Of a stretch of 13,077 nucleotides of DNA, positions 1-5,924 are shown one piece after another. Source of the stretch: Devosia sp. (GTDB lineage: Bacteria; Pseudomonadota; Alphaproteobacteria; Rhizobiales; Devosiaceae); the NCBI GenBank assembly GCA_025352765.1, contig JANXSI010000326.1:1-13077 (forward strand), in the 5' to 3' direction. Under the pieces are notes generated by a model. That model saw only the letters and a program-made list of their open reading frames with translations, was not told the DNA's origin and made no database searches. How positions within the stretch are numbered: the stretch's first letter is position 1; each line of letters opens with the position of its first letter. The translations under genes were made by a program, and so were the position numbers.

Positions 1-1
1 G

Positions 2-352
2 CTGGCGCTCATCGGACCGGTGCCGTTCCCGGTGTTCTTCGGGCTGCTGCTGATCATCCAGTTCATGTACGGCACGGCGGCCTCCAACATGAACTCGCTC
101 TCGATGGAGCCGCTCGGCAATGTCGCCGGCACGGCAGCGTCAGTGTTCGGGTTCATCCAGACGGTGGGTGGCGCGCTGCTCGGGACCTTCATCGGCCAGC
201 ATTTCAACTTCACGCTGGTGCCCAACGCCGCAGGCTACGCGACAATGGGAACGCTGGTGCTGATCTGCGTGCTGATCGCGGAAAAGGGCCGGCTGTTCGG
301 CGTGGGGCAGGAATACGCCCACGTCGCCCCGGTCATCGCCGAAGGCCACTAG
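2..352 (+). CDS. MFS drug exporter, Bcr/CflA type (3' part only)
   Basis: The reading frame is open from base 2 and ends at TAG 350-352, so the gene starts outside the window; 116 codons are visible. The sequence is very hydrophobic, with about three membrane segments. It carries a patch (NSLSMEPLGNVAGTAASVFG) that matches the conserved C-terminal-half pattern of the Bcr/CflA branch of the DHA1 major facilitator family: N..SMEP.G..AGTAAS..G, then a glycine-rich helix. Members of that branch are inner-membrane, proton-driven exporters of drugs or small metabolites; the substrate here cannot be told. A short hydrophilic tail ends in EGH. The gene is convergent with the methyltransferase, with only 6 bp between the stop codons. 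Family assignment is fairly sure, substrate unknown. Confidence 0.85.
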   Translation: MALIGPVPFPVFFGLLLIIQFMYGTAASNMNSLSMEPLGNVAGTAASVFGFIQTVGGALLGTFIGQHFNFTLVPNAAGYATMGTLVLICVLIAEKGRLFGVGQEYAHVAPVIAEGH

Positions 353-358
353 GCTCGG

Positions 359-1081
359 CTATTGGTCGGTCTTGCGCCCGACATAGACCGTCCAGCCCAT
401 CAACGGGCGGATGGTCCTCAGGTAATATCCCCAATCGGCATTGGACTTGTCGAGCACCGCGTCGTGGTCGGCATGACCGGGGTTCTCGCGTGCCCAACGC
501 AACGTGGCGTGCCGATGGTGGCTGGCGTAGCGCTCGAAATCGGCCTCCGAGGCCGAGATCAGCGCCGACACCTCCGCACCGTGCCGTTGCACCACGCCGA
601 GCATTTCGATCGCGTCGAGCGGTAGGTGCTGGTGCGTGTTGACCGCCGGCCGGTGTTTCAGCGTCAGATCGCCGATCACCACCGCGCCGCCCGGCTTTGC
701 GGCCGCCGTCATCCACTCGATGGCCTGGACAAACCCGCCCAGCGTGAAGGCCGCCCCGAGGCAGAGCACGACGTCGTAGCTGGCGGGTTCGGGCCGGAAC
801 TTTTCGGCCGGGCCCTCGATGAATTGCAGCTTGCCCGAGGCCGGCGGCTTACGCTTCGCGGCCTCGATGAATTTGGGGTTGGTTTCGAGACCCGTGCCGT
901 CGATGGTGAAGCGCTCGGCCCATTGCCGCATCACCCAGGCCTTGCCACAACCGACATCGAGCACGCGCAGCCCGTCGCGGATATCGCAAAAGTCGTCGAG
1001 CAGCCGCAGCTTCCGGTCGGTCACCGGATTCTGAATGTCGATATCGGCCTCGGCGATGGCCCAATAGTCGGAACTGTTCAA
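359..1081 (-). CDS. class I SAM-dependent methyltransferase
   Basis: This 240-residue protein has the Rossmann-type methyltransferase fold signature. Motif I is VLDVGCGKAWV at about residues 40-50. An acidic residue at the end of strand 2 (GTGLETNP, about 63-69) would hold the ribose hydroxyls. YDVVLCLGAAFTLGG at about 102-116 is the motif IV region, and AAKPGGAVVIGD at about 127-138 the post-II region. The substrate is not evident; it resembles the broad Methyltransf_11/25 group of small-molecule methyltransferases. I take the TTG at 1081-1079 as the start because an AGGAGG Shine-Dalgarno lies 7 nt upstream and an in-frame stop closes the frame at 1112-1114. The ATG at 1088-1086 is in another frame. 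A palindromic GCTATAGT-type promoter region lies about 30 bp upstream. The gene stands alone on the minus strand, downstream of ttcA with a 162-bp gap. Confidence 0.85.
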   Translation of the reverse strand: MNSSDYWAIAEADIDIQNPVTDRKLRLLDDFCDIRDGLRVLDVGCGKAWVMRQWAERFTIDGTGLETNPKFIEAAKRKPPASGKLQFIEGPAEKFRPEPASYDVVLCLGAAFTLGGFVQAIEWMTAAAKPGGAVVIGDLTLKHRPAVNTHQHLPLDAIEMLGVVQRHGAEVSALISASEADFERYASHHRHATLRWARENPGHADHDAVLDKSNADWGYYLRTIRPLMGWTVYVGRKTDQ

Positions 1082-1103
1082 AGCGCATCCTCCTCGCCTC
1101 GAC

Positions 1104-1125
1104 GTTGCGCACTATAGCGCGCAAC
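1104..1125 (-). promoter_or_regulatory. palindromic promoter region of the methyltransferase gene
   Basis: Read on the minus strand, GCGCTATAGTGC contains TATAGT (1116-1111), a 5/6 match to the -10 hexamer and typical of alphaproteobacterial vegetative promoters. It sits 30 bp upstream of the TTG start. No good -35 lies at 17 bp; TTGATC at a 19-bp spacing is the nearest. The -10 lies inside a perfect 7-bp inverted repeat, GTTGCGC (1104-1110), 8 nt, GCGCAAC (1119-1125). This could be an operator or simply a hairpin. Promoter function is inferred. Confidence 0.4.
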
Positions 1126-1153
1126 CGGCGTCCAAGATCAATCGCATGGCCGA

Positions 1154-1182
1154 GGCTCACCCATCACGATCGGTCGTGAGCC
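1154..1182. repeat. nested inverted repeats with alternative pairings
   Basis: Two overlapping perfect inverted repeats share the right-hand arm. GGCTCAC (1154-1160) pairs with GTGAGCC (1176-1182), and TCACGA (1164-1169) pairs with TCGTGA (1174-1179) around a TCGG loop. The two pairings exclude each other. The element lies in the non-coding gap between ttcA and the methyltransferase gene. Function unknown. Confidence 0.45.
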
Positions 1183-1214
1183 ATGCCCTAACAGCGCCGG
1201 GTGGAACGTCATTT

Positions 1215-1234
1215 GATCAAGCGCAAGCTTGATC
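1215..1234 (-). terminator. perfect stem-loop downstream of ttcA
   Basis: GATCAAGC (1215-1222), GCAA loop, GCTTGATC (1227-1234) form a perfect 8-bp stem 10 bp beyond the ttcA stop codon. On the minus strand the stem is followed only by AAATGACG, so there is no U-tract. It may be a weak terminator or an mRNA 3'-end stabiliser rather than a classical intrinsic terminator. Confidence 0.4.
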
Positions 1235-1243
1235 CCGGCGGGC

Positions 1244-2131
1244 TCAGTCGGAAGTAGGTGTCTGTCCGGAGGCGGCCGGCTGCAGTCCGAGGAAGTCGAA
1301 CAGTTTCGGATCCAGCATGTGGCTCGGGCGGATGTTGCCGAGGGCGTGGATCATCACGTCCTTGCGGCCCGGCATCCGCTGCTCGATGTCGTTGAGCATC
1401 GCCTTCATGGCGTTGCGCTGCAGCCCGTCCTGGCTGCCGCAGAGGTCGCACGGGATGATCGGGAACGCCATCTGCTCGGCGAATTTGGCGAGGTCGGGCT
1501 CGGCGCAGTAGATCAGCGGCCGCAGCACTTCGACGTCGCCCTCGTCGTTCAAAAGCTTTGGCGGCATCGCGGCGAGCTTGCCGCCGTGGAAGAGGTTCAT
1601 GAAGAAGGTTTCGAGACTGTCCTCGCGGTGGTGGCCGAGCACCAGCGCCGAACAGCCCTCTTCCCGCGCGATGCGGTAGAGGTGGCCGCGCCGGAGGCGC
1701 GAACAGAGCGAGCAATAGGTCGCCCCGGCCGGCAGCTTGTCGGTGACGACCGAATAGGTGTCCTGGTACTCGATCCGGTGTGCGATCCCGTTGGCATTGA
1801 GGAAATCGGGCAGGATGTGTTTTGGAAAGTTCGGCTGGCCCCGGTCGAGGTTGCAGGCGAGCAGTTCGACCGGCAGCAGTCCGCGCCATTTGAGGTCGAG
1901 CAGGAGCGCCAGCAAGCCGTAGGAGTCCTTGCCGCCCGACAGCGCCACTAGCCAGCGCTCGCCCGGCCGCACCATGCCGAACTTCTCGATCGCCTCGCGG
2001 GTCAGGCGGATCAGGCGCTTGCGCAGCTTGTTGAATTCGACCGATCGCGGGGCGTTGCGAAAGATCGGATGGGCGCCGGACACATCCTCGGCACTTTCTT
2101 CGATCAGGTCCTTGGCGACGATCTCGTTCAT
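1244..2131 (-). CDS. ttcA: tRNA 2-thiocytidine(32) synthetase TtcA
   Basis: TtcA is a cytoplasmic iron-sulfur enzyme that activates C32 of certain tRNAs with ATP and replaces its O2 by sulfur. The 295-residue protein shows the PP-loop ATP-binding motif SGGKDS at residues 65-70. It has two CXXC pairs: C140/C143 in TYCSLCSRLRRG and C228/C231 in IPCDLCGSQ. Both pairs are diagnostic of TtcA and supply ligands of the [4Fe-4S] cluster. LGHHREDSLETFFMNLFHGG (about 165-184) is the conserved central block of the family. The start is ATG 2131-2129, with AGGG 4 nt upstream. The gene is divergent from sbmA across a 140-bp gap and appears monocistronic, with a stem-loop at 1215-1234 after its stop. The C-terminal tail (PAASGQTPTSD) is low in complexity and probably disordered. 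Confidence 0.96.
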   Translation of the reverse strand: MNEIVAKDLIEESAEDVSGAHPIFRNAPRSVEFNKLRKRLIRLTREAIEKFGMVRPGERWLVALSGGKDSYGLLALLLDLKWRGLLPVELLACNLDRGQPNFPKHILPDFLNANGIAHRIEYQDTYSVVTDKLPAGATYCSLCSRLRRGHLYRIAREEGCSALVLGHHREDSLETFFMNLFHGGKLAAMPPKLLNDEGDVEVLRPLIYCAEPDLAKFAEQMAFPIIPCDLCGSQDGLQRNAMKAMLNDIEQRMPGRKDVMIHALGNIRPSHMLDPKLFDFLGLQPAASGQTPTSD

Positions 2132-2183
2132 GGCGCCCTGATACCCCCTCGCGGCAGCTGGCGAAAGCCCCGCAGAGCCGAGA

Positions 2184-2241
2184 TTACAATGGTGTAAGCG
2201 GCAGCACTTTCCTTGCGGAAGCCCGTTTCTGTCAGTTAGAT
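2184..2241 (+). promoter_or_regulatory. possible sbmA promoter with upstream dyad
   Basis: TTGCGG (2213-2218), a 17-bp spacer and TTAGAT (2236-2241) form a modest promoter match, 3/6 in each hexamer. It would start transcription about 24 nt before sbmA. Upstream lies a perfect dyad, TTACA (2184-2188), 4 nt, TGTAA (2193-2197), that could bind a dimeric regulator serving sbmA, the divergent ttcA, or both. All of this is inference from motif shape and spacing. Confidence 0.3.
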
Positions 2242-2271
2242 GACCCTAACCCTAGGCCCAGGAGACACTTG

Positions 2272-3573
2272 GTGTTCCGCTCGTTCTTCCCCAACCCGCA
2301 GCCCTTCTTCGTCTCAGCCATCGCCTGGACCGCCGTCGCCATGACGCTGTGGTTCGTGGGTGGCTCGTGGCTGGAGCAGTATCTGAGCCTCGGGCCGTGG
2401 CTGGCGGTGGTGCCCACCGAGGCCAATCCGGCGCCATTCTTCGATACCCACAAGGTCTGGCTCTACGAATACGTGATCGCCGCCGGTTACCTGTTCTGCG
2501 TGCCGTGGTTCTTCGCGACCGACAACCGCCGCTGGTACTGGTGGAGCGTCGTCGGTTCGGTGACGATCATCGAGGTTGTGTACTTCAACGTGCAGGTCAG
2601 CGCCTGGCTGAACGACTGGTACGGGACCTTCTACGACCTGATCCAGACGGCGCTCGACCCTGCCAAGAAAGGTACGGTGACGATCGAGCAGTATCTGGGG
2701 CAGATCTCGACGGTCGCAGTGGTGTTTGCGGTCAACATCTTCGTGCTCGTCATCAACGCCTTCCTCAACGCGCACTACCTCCTGCGCTGGCGCCGCGCGA
2801 TGACCTTCTACTACATGGCCAACTGGCCCAAGGTCCGCACCATCGAGGGCGCGGCGCAGCGAGTCCAGGAGGATACGCAGAACTTCTCGCAAATCGTCGA
2901 GAGCCTTGGGCTCAACATCGTCTCGTCGTTCATGACGCTGATCGTGTTCCTGCCGATCCTGTGGAATCTGTCGAGCCACATCGTCGACCTGCCGTTCTTC
3001 GGCGCGGTGCAGGGCAGCCTTGTGTGGCTGGCCCTGTTCCAGGCGATCTTCGGCACATTCCTGTTCGCCGTCGTCGGCATTCGTCTGCCAGGCCTCAACT
3101 TCGCCAACCAGCGCGTCGAGGCGGCCTATCGCAAGGAACTGGTCTATGGCGAGGACGAAGCCGGCCGGGCCCAGCCGGTCACCGTGCGCGAGCTGTTCAA
3201 AAACGTGCAGCGGAACTACTTCCGCATCTACTTCCACTACACCTACTTCAACATCGCGCGGTACGCGTTCCTCAACGCCAGCCAGTTCTTTCCCTACATC
3301 GCGATGGGGCCGAGCATCGTTGCGGGCGTCCTCACCTTCGGCCTGTTCCAGCAGATCCTTTCGGCCTTCGGGCAGGTGGCGGACTCGTTCAGCTTCCTGA
3401 TGAACTCGTGGACGACGATCATCAATCTGATCTCGATCTACCAGCGTCTGCGCGGCTTCGAAAAGCAGATCCCGCCCGGCTCGCTGGTGATTGCCAACGA
3501 CTACGACGATCCGCGCTACCTCGCGACCGAGATCGTCCCGCCCGACGCAACGCCGGCGGTCGTGCCGGAATAG
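2272..3573 (+). CDS. sbmA: SbmA/BacA-family peptide transporter
   Basis: SbmA (BacA in rhizobia and Brucella) is a homodimeric inner-membrane, proton-driven importer. It resembles the membrane half of an ABC transporter but lacks a nucleotide-binding domain. It takes up proline-rich antimicrobial peptides, microcins, bleomycin and, in some homologues, vitamin B12. This 433-residue product (E. coli SbmA is about 406) has the family blocks in order: N-terminal FRSFFPNP; WYGTFYDLIQTAL with TIEQ soon after; YYMANWPKVRTIEGAAQRVQ followed by ED; LPGLNFANQRVEAAYRKELV followed by YGED; and NYFRIYFHYTYFNIAR. It ends with an NSWTTIINLISIYQRLRGFE segment. Several hydrophobic helices are evident. I prefer GTG at 2272, because GGAG at 2261-2264 is then 7 nt away and the family begins M-F-[RK]-S-F-F-P; TTG 2269 is possible. 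It appears monocistronic. The C-terminal tail (from about residue 410) is longer than in E. coli. Confidence 0.95.
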   Translation: MFRSFFPNPQPFFVSAIAWTAVAMTLWFVGGSWLEQYLSLGPWLAVVPTEANPAPFFDTHKVWLYEYVIAAGYLFCVPWFFATDNRRWYWWSVVGSVTIIEVVYFNVQVSAWLNDWYGTFYDLIQTALDPAKKGTVTIEQYLGQISTVAVVFAVNIFVLVINAFLNAHYLLRWRRAMTFYYMANWPKVRTIEGAAQRVQEDTQNFSQIVESLGLNIVSSFMTLIVFLPILWNLSSHIVDLPFFGAVQGSLVWLALFQAIFGTFLFAVVGIRLPGLNFANQRVEAAYRKELVYGEDEAGRAQPVTVRELFKNVQRNYFRIYFHYTYFNIARYAFLNASQFFPYIAMGPSIVAGVLTFGLFQQILSAFGQVADSFSFLMNSWTTIINLISIYQRLRGFEKQIPPGSLVIANDYDDPRYLATEIVPPDATPAVVPE

Positions 3574-3586
3574 CCGCTGCCGAGCC

Positions 3587-3608
3587 CCTTGCCTACGCGC
3601 AGGTAAGG
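3587..3608 (+). terminator. hairpin after sbmA
   Basis: CCTTGCCT (3587-3594), six-base loop, AGGTAAGG (3601-3608) gives an 8-bp stem with one G-U wobble, 13 bp past the sbmA stop. No T-tract follows, so it may be a weak terminator or a 3'-end stabilising hairpin. Confidence 0.35.
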
Positions 3609-3683
3609 GCGTCAAGCGACGGGGCGGCGCCAGGCGGTGCCCCCCTGCTACCCAGCCCACACCGAAGGCGTAGCAAACGGAGG

Positions 3684-3701
3684 TTCCCGCTTTCGCGGGA
3701 A
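3684..3701. repeat. REP-like palindrome
   Basis: TTCCCGC (3684-3690), TTTC, GCGGGAA (3695-3701) is a perfect 7-bp stem of the class TTCCCGC-N4-GCGGGAATGAC, which is scattered between genes in many proteobacterial genomes. It lies between the convergent sbmA and rpsD genes. Whether it is multicopy in this genome cannot be seen from one window. Confidence 0.55.
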
Positions 3702-3731
3702 TGACTCAGTGGAAAGAGCGGACCCCAGCCA

Positions 3732-3762
3732 AACAAAAAAGGCCGCCCACCGGGCGGCCCTT
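3732..3762 (-). terminator. intrinsic terminator of rpsD
   Basis: On the minus strand GGCCGCCC, a GGT loop and GGGCGGCC (3759-3741) form a perfect 8-bp GC stem followed by TTTTTTGTTT (3740-3731). This is a classical rho-independent terminator, 24 bp beyond the rpsD stop. An A/T flank on the other side (CTTTCC on the plus strand) may give weak bidirectional activity for sbmA transcripts. Confidence 0.9.
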
Positions 3763-3785
3763 TCCAATACTGCGATCGGATCCGA

Positions 3786-4403
3786 TCAGCGTGAGTAGAA
3801 CTCGACGACCAGGTTCGGTTCCATCTGGACCGGGTACGGCACGTCCGACAGGGCCGGCACGCGCACATAGGTGGCGGTCATCTTGTTGTGGTCGACTTCC
3901 ACGTACTCAGGAACGTCACGCTCGGCGAGCTGGACGGCCTCGAGGACGACGCCGAGCTGCTTGGAGCGCTCGCGCACTTCGATCTTGTCGCCGACCTTGA
4001 CCTGGTAGGACGGGATGTTGACGCGCTTGCCGTTGACCAGCACGTGGCCGTGGCTGACGAACTGGCGGGCAGCAAACACCGTCACCACGAACTTGGCGCG
4101 GTAGATGATGGCGTCGAGACGGCTCTCGAGCAGGCCGATCAGGCGCTCGCCGGTGTCACCCTTGACGCGGGCGGCTTCGGTGTAGAGCTTCTTGAAGGCC
4201 TTTTCGGTGATCGAGCCGTAGTAGCCCTTGAGCTTCTGCTTGGCGCGGAGCTGCAGGCCGTAATCGGAGGTCTTGCCCTTGCGGCGCTGGCCGTGCTGGC
4301 CGGGGCCATAGGCCCGCGCATTGAGCGGGGATTTCGGACGGCCCCAAAGGTTTTCACCCAAACGGCGGTCGATCTTGTGCTTAACTGAATCGCGCTTCGA
4401 CAT
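3786..4403 (-). CDS. rpsD: 30S ribosomal protein S4
   Basis: S4 is a primary 16S rRNA-binding protein that nucleates assembly of the 30S body and affects decoding accuracy. The product has 205 residues, the usual bacterial length. It begins MSKRDSVKHKIDRRLGENLW, followed by the conserved N-terminal block GRPKSPLNARAYGPGQHGQR. The S4 RNA-binding domain spans roughly residues 95-155 (LIGLLESRLDAIIYRAKFV, ARQFVSHGHVLVNGKRVNIP). The protein ends EPNLVVEFYSR, a typical S4 C-terminus. ATG 4403-4401 is chosen over an open 46-codon N-terminal extension because it gives the family length and has AAAGGA 8 nt upstream. As in other alphaproteobacteria the gene is outside the alpha operon and appears monocistronic, with its own promoter (4550-4578) and terminator (3732-3762). 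Confidence 0.98.
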   Translation of the reverse strand: MSKRDSVKHKIDRRLGENLWGRPKSPLNARAYGPGQHGQRRKGKTSDYGLQLRAKQKLKGYYGSITEKAFKKLYTEAARVKGDTGERLIGLLESRLDAIIYRAKFVVTVFAARQFVSHGHVLVNGKRVNIPSYQVKVGDKIEVRERSKQLGVVLEAVQLAERDVPEYVEVDHNKMTATYVRVPALSDVPYPVQMEPNLVVEFYSR

Positions 4404-4477
4404 CGGAATCCTTTCAAAGATCGTCGAAAGTGATTGCGCCCTCCTCTGCCCTGCCTTGCGGCGAGAGCCGACAGATC

Positions 4478-4491
4478 TCTGATAAATCAGA
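4478..4491. repeat. short inverted repeat in the rpsD leader
   Basis: TCTGAT (4478-4483), AA, ATCAGA (4486-4491) is a perfect 6-bp inverted repeat in the rpsD 5' region, about 75 bp before the start codon. It is an AT-rich island in GC-rich surroundings. With a 2-nt gap it is more likely a protein-binding site than a hairpin loop. Confidence 0.35.
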
Positions 4492-4549
4492 CAATCCCGG
4501 GTGCGCTCGAGGAACTCCGGCCAGAGGCTGGGGCTCAACAAGTTGCGGT

Positions 4550-4578
4550 CCGATACAGGCGAGGTGGGCCGGAGTCAA
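4550..4578 (-). promoter_or_regulatory. candidate rpsD promoter
   Basis: On the minus strand TTGACT (4578-4573), a 17-bp spacer and TATCGG (4555-4550) make a good -35 and a fair -10. It lies just downstream of the proposed terminator of the upstream MFS gene, and would give an rpsD leader of about 140 nt. Identification is by motif only. Confidence 0.45.
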
Positions 4579-4590
4579 GCCGGACGGCCG

Positions 4591-4611
4591 GAAAAGCCCG
4601 ATCAACCGGGG
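4591..4611 (-). terminator. candidate terminator of the GNAT-trmJ-MFS run
   Basis: On the minus strand CCCGG, TTGA loop, TCGGG (4610-4597; one G-U pair) is followed by CTTTTC (4596-4591). It is 27 bp beyond the MFS stop. The stem is short (5 bp), so termination may be partial. Confidence 0.4.
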
Positions 4612-4637
4612 TTTCGGCATCGGCTGCGGCCGCTGCC

Positions 4638-5882
4638 TCAACTGACCGCGCGGTCGAGGCTGCGCTGGTTGCGGAGGCCCGGGAAGGCCTGGCTCCAGAT
4701 CGCCGAGACCGCCATCGTGGCGGCGCCGCCGACGGCCACGGCCACCTGGGCACCCAGCCACGCCGCCATGACGCCGGCTCGGAACTCGCCGAGTTCGTTG
4801 CTGGCGCCGATGAACACCGAATTGACCGCATTCACCCGGCCCCGGACGCTGTCGGGGGTCCACAGCTGCATGATGGTCTCGCGGATCGACACCGAAACCA
4901 TGTCGCAGGCGCCCATCAGCATCAGCATCGGGATGGACAGGAAGATCGACTGCGAGATGCCGAAGATGGCCGTGAACAGCCCAAACAAGGCGACGAAGAT
5001 GAACAGGATTCGGCCGGCGTGATCCCTGATCGGATAGCGGGCGAGCAGGATTGCCGTGGGGATGGCGCCGATTCCGGGCGCGGCGCGCAGGAAGCCGAGC
5101 CCGGCGGCACCGACATGCAGCACATCGAGCGCAAAGATCGGCAGCAGCGCGGTTGCCCCGCCCATCAGCACGGCGAAGAGGTCGAGCGAGATGGCGCCCA
5201 GTACGACCTTTTCCTGCCGGATGTAGCGGAAACCGGCGAGCAGCGTCGACAGACTGGTGGCTGCCTCGGAGACGCGCTGGGCTGGCGCCGCGATCATCAG
5301 CACGCTGGCGACCGCGCCGATCGAGAAGGCCGCGGCGACACCGAAGGCGAGCTGCAGCGAAATGGCGGCCAGCACGCCGCCGATGACCGGTCCGATGATA
5401 TTGGCCAGTTGCCAGGCAGCGGCGTTGAGCGAGATGGCGCTCGCCAGCGCCTCGCGCGGCACGAGATTCGGCGCCAGCGAGGACGACGCCGGGCCTGTGA
5501 AGGCGCGCGCGGTGCCAAGGACCACGAGCACGACGAAGACCGGCCAGACCTCGTGAACGGCCGCCCCGGCGAAGAAGAACAGCGCCACGGCGCAGAGGAA
5601 CTCGATGGCGCCACAGATCGCCATGATGCGCCGGCGGTTGAAGCGGTCGGCGACAAGGCCGGTCACCAGCACCAGGAGCAATGCCGGCAGGAACAGCGTC
5701 AGCCCGACGAGGCCGAGATACAGCGCGTTCTTGGTCAGCAGGTAGATCTGCAGCCCCACCGCCACCGACATGATCTGCGCGGCGAAGCTGGTCAGCGAAA
5801 TCGCCAGCCAGAAGAACCGGTAGCTCGGATAGTGGATGGCCTGGGAAGACGACGCGGCGGGAGTTTCTGCGGAATTGTCCAT
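4638..5882 (-). CDS. MFS exporter, EntS/MFS_3-like
   Basis: This is a polytopic inner-membrane transporter of about 414 residues with close to twelve hydrophobic segments. YPSYRFFWLAISLTSFAAQI at the N-terminus and LVTGLVADRFNRRRIMAICG (the loop 2-3 motif G..aDR..RRr) are typical of the major facilitator superfamily. The pattern Y..FW......S..A.Q.....VGLQIY..T, together with the low charge and overall length, points to the MFS_3 (transmembrane secretion effector, EntS-like) branch, which includes siderophore and drug exporters; the substrate is unknown. I chose ATG 5882-5880. TTG 5921 (13 codons longer, closer to the trmJ stop) is possible, and neither has a clear Shine-Dalgarno. The start lies 42 bp after trmJ on the same strand, so co-transcription is likely. 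A weak hairpin terminator follows at 4591-4611. Confidence 0.88.
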   Translation of the reverse strand: MDNSAETPAASSSQAIHYPSYRFFWLAISLTSFAAQIMSVAVGLQIYLLTKNALYLGLVGLTLFLPALLLVLVTGLVADRFNRRRIMAICGAIEFLCAVALFFFAGAAVHEVWPVFVVLVVLGTARAFTGPASSSLAPNLVPREALASAISLNAAAWQLANIIGPVIGGVLAAISLQLAFGVAAAFSIGAVASVLMIAAPAQRVSEAATSLSTLLAGFRYIRQEKVVLGAISLDLFAVLMGGATALLPIFALDVLHVGAAGLGFLRAAPGIGAIPTAILLARYPIRDHAGRILFIFVALFGLFTAIFGISQSIFLSIPMLMLMGACDMVSVSIRETIMQLWTPDSVRGRVNAVNSVFIGASNELGEFRAGVMAAWLGAQVAVAVGGAATMAVSAIWSQAFPGLRNQRSLDRAVS

Positions 5883-5924
5883 AATGTCGCGGGCAATGGC
5901 ATGGCGCGCCGCCACAGTCAAAAG

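Noticed and set aside
1229..1951. 240-codon plus-strand frame opposite ttcA
   Set aside because: It is antisense to an unmistakable ttcA and has a shadow-type composition.
2314..3660. Long open frames overlapping sbmA (minus 2314-3660, plus 2349-3704)
   Set aside because: The sbmA frame matches its family throughout; the other frames have low-complexity Arg/Asp/Pro-rich translations and no domains.
4404..4541. 46-codon N-terminal extension of rpsD
   Set aside because: S4 proteins begin MSKR; the ATG at 4403 gives the normal 205 residues and has a Shine-Dalgarno. The extension is leader sequence.
4644..4655. Palindrome GACCGCGCGGTC at the MFS 3' end
   Set aside because: It is inside the coding sequence (codons for DRAV) with no T-tract; simple GC-rich palindromes like this are expected by chance.
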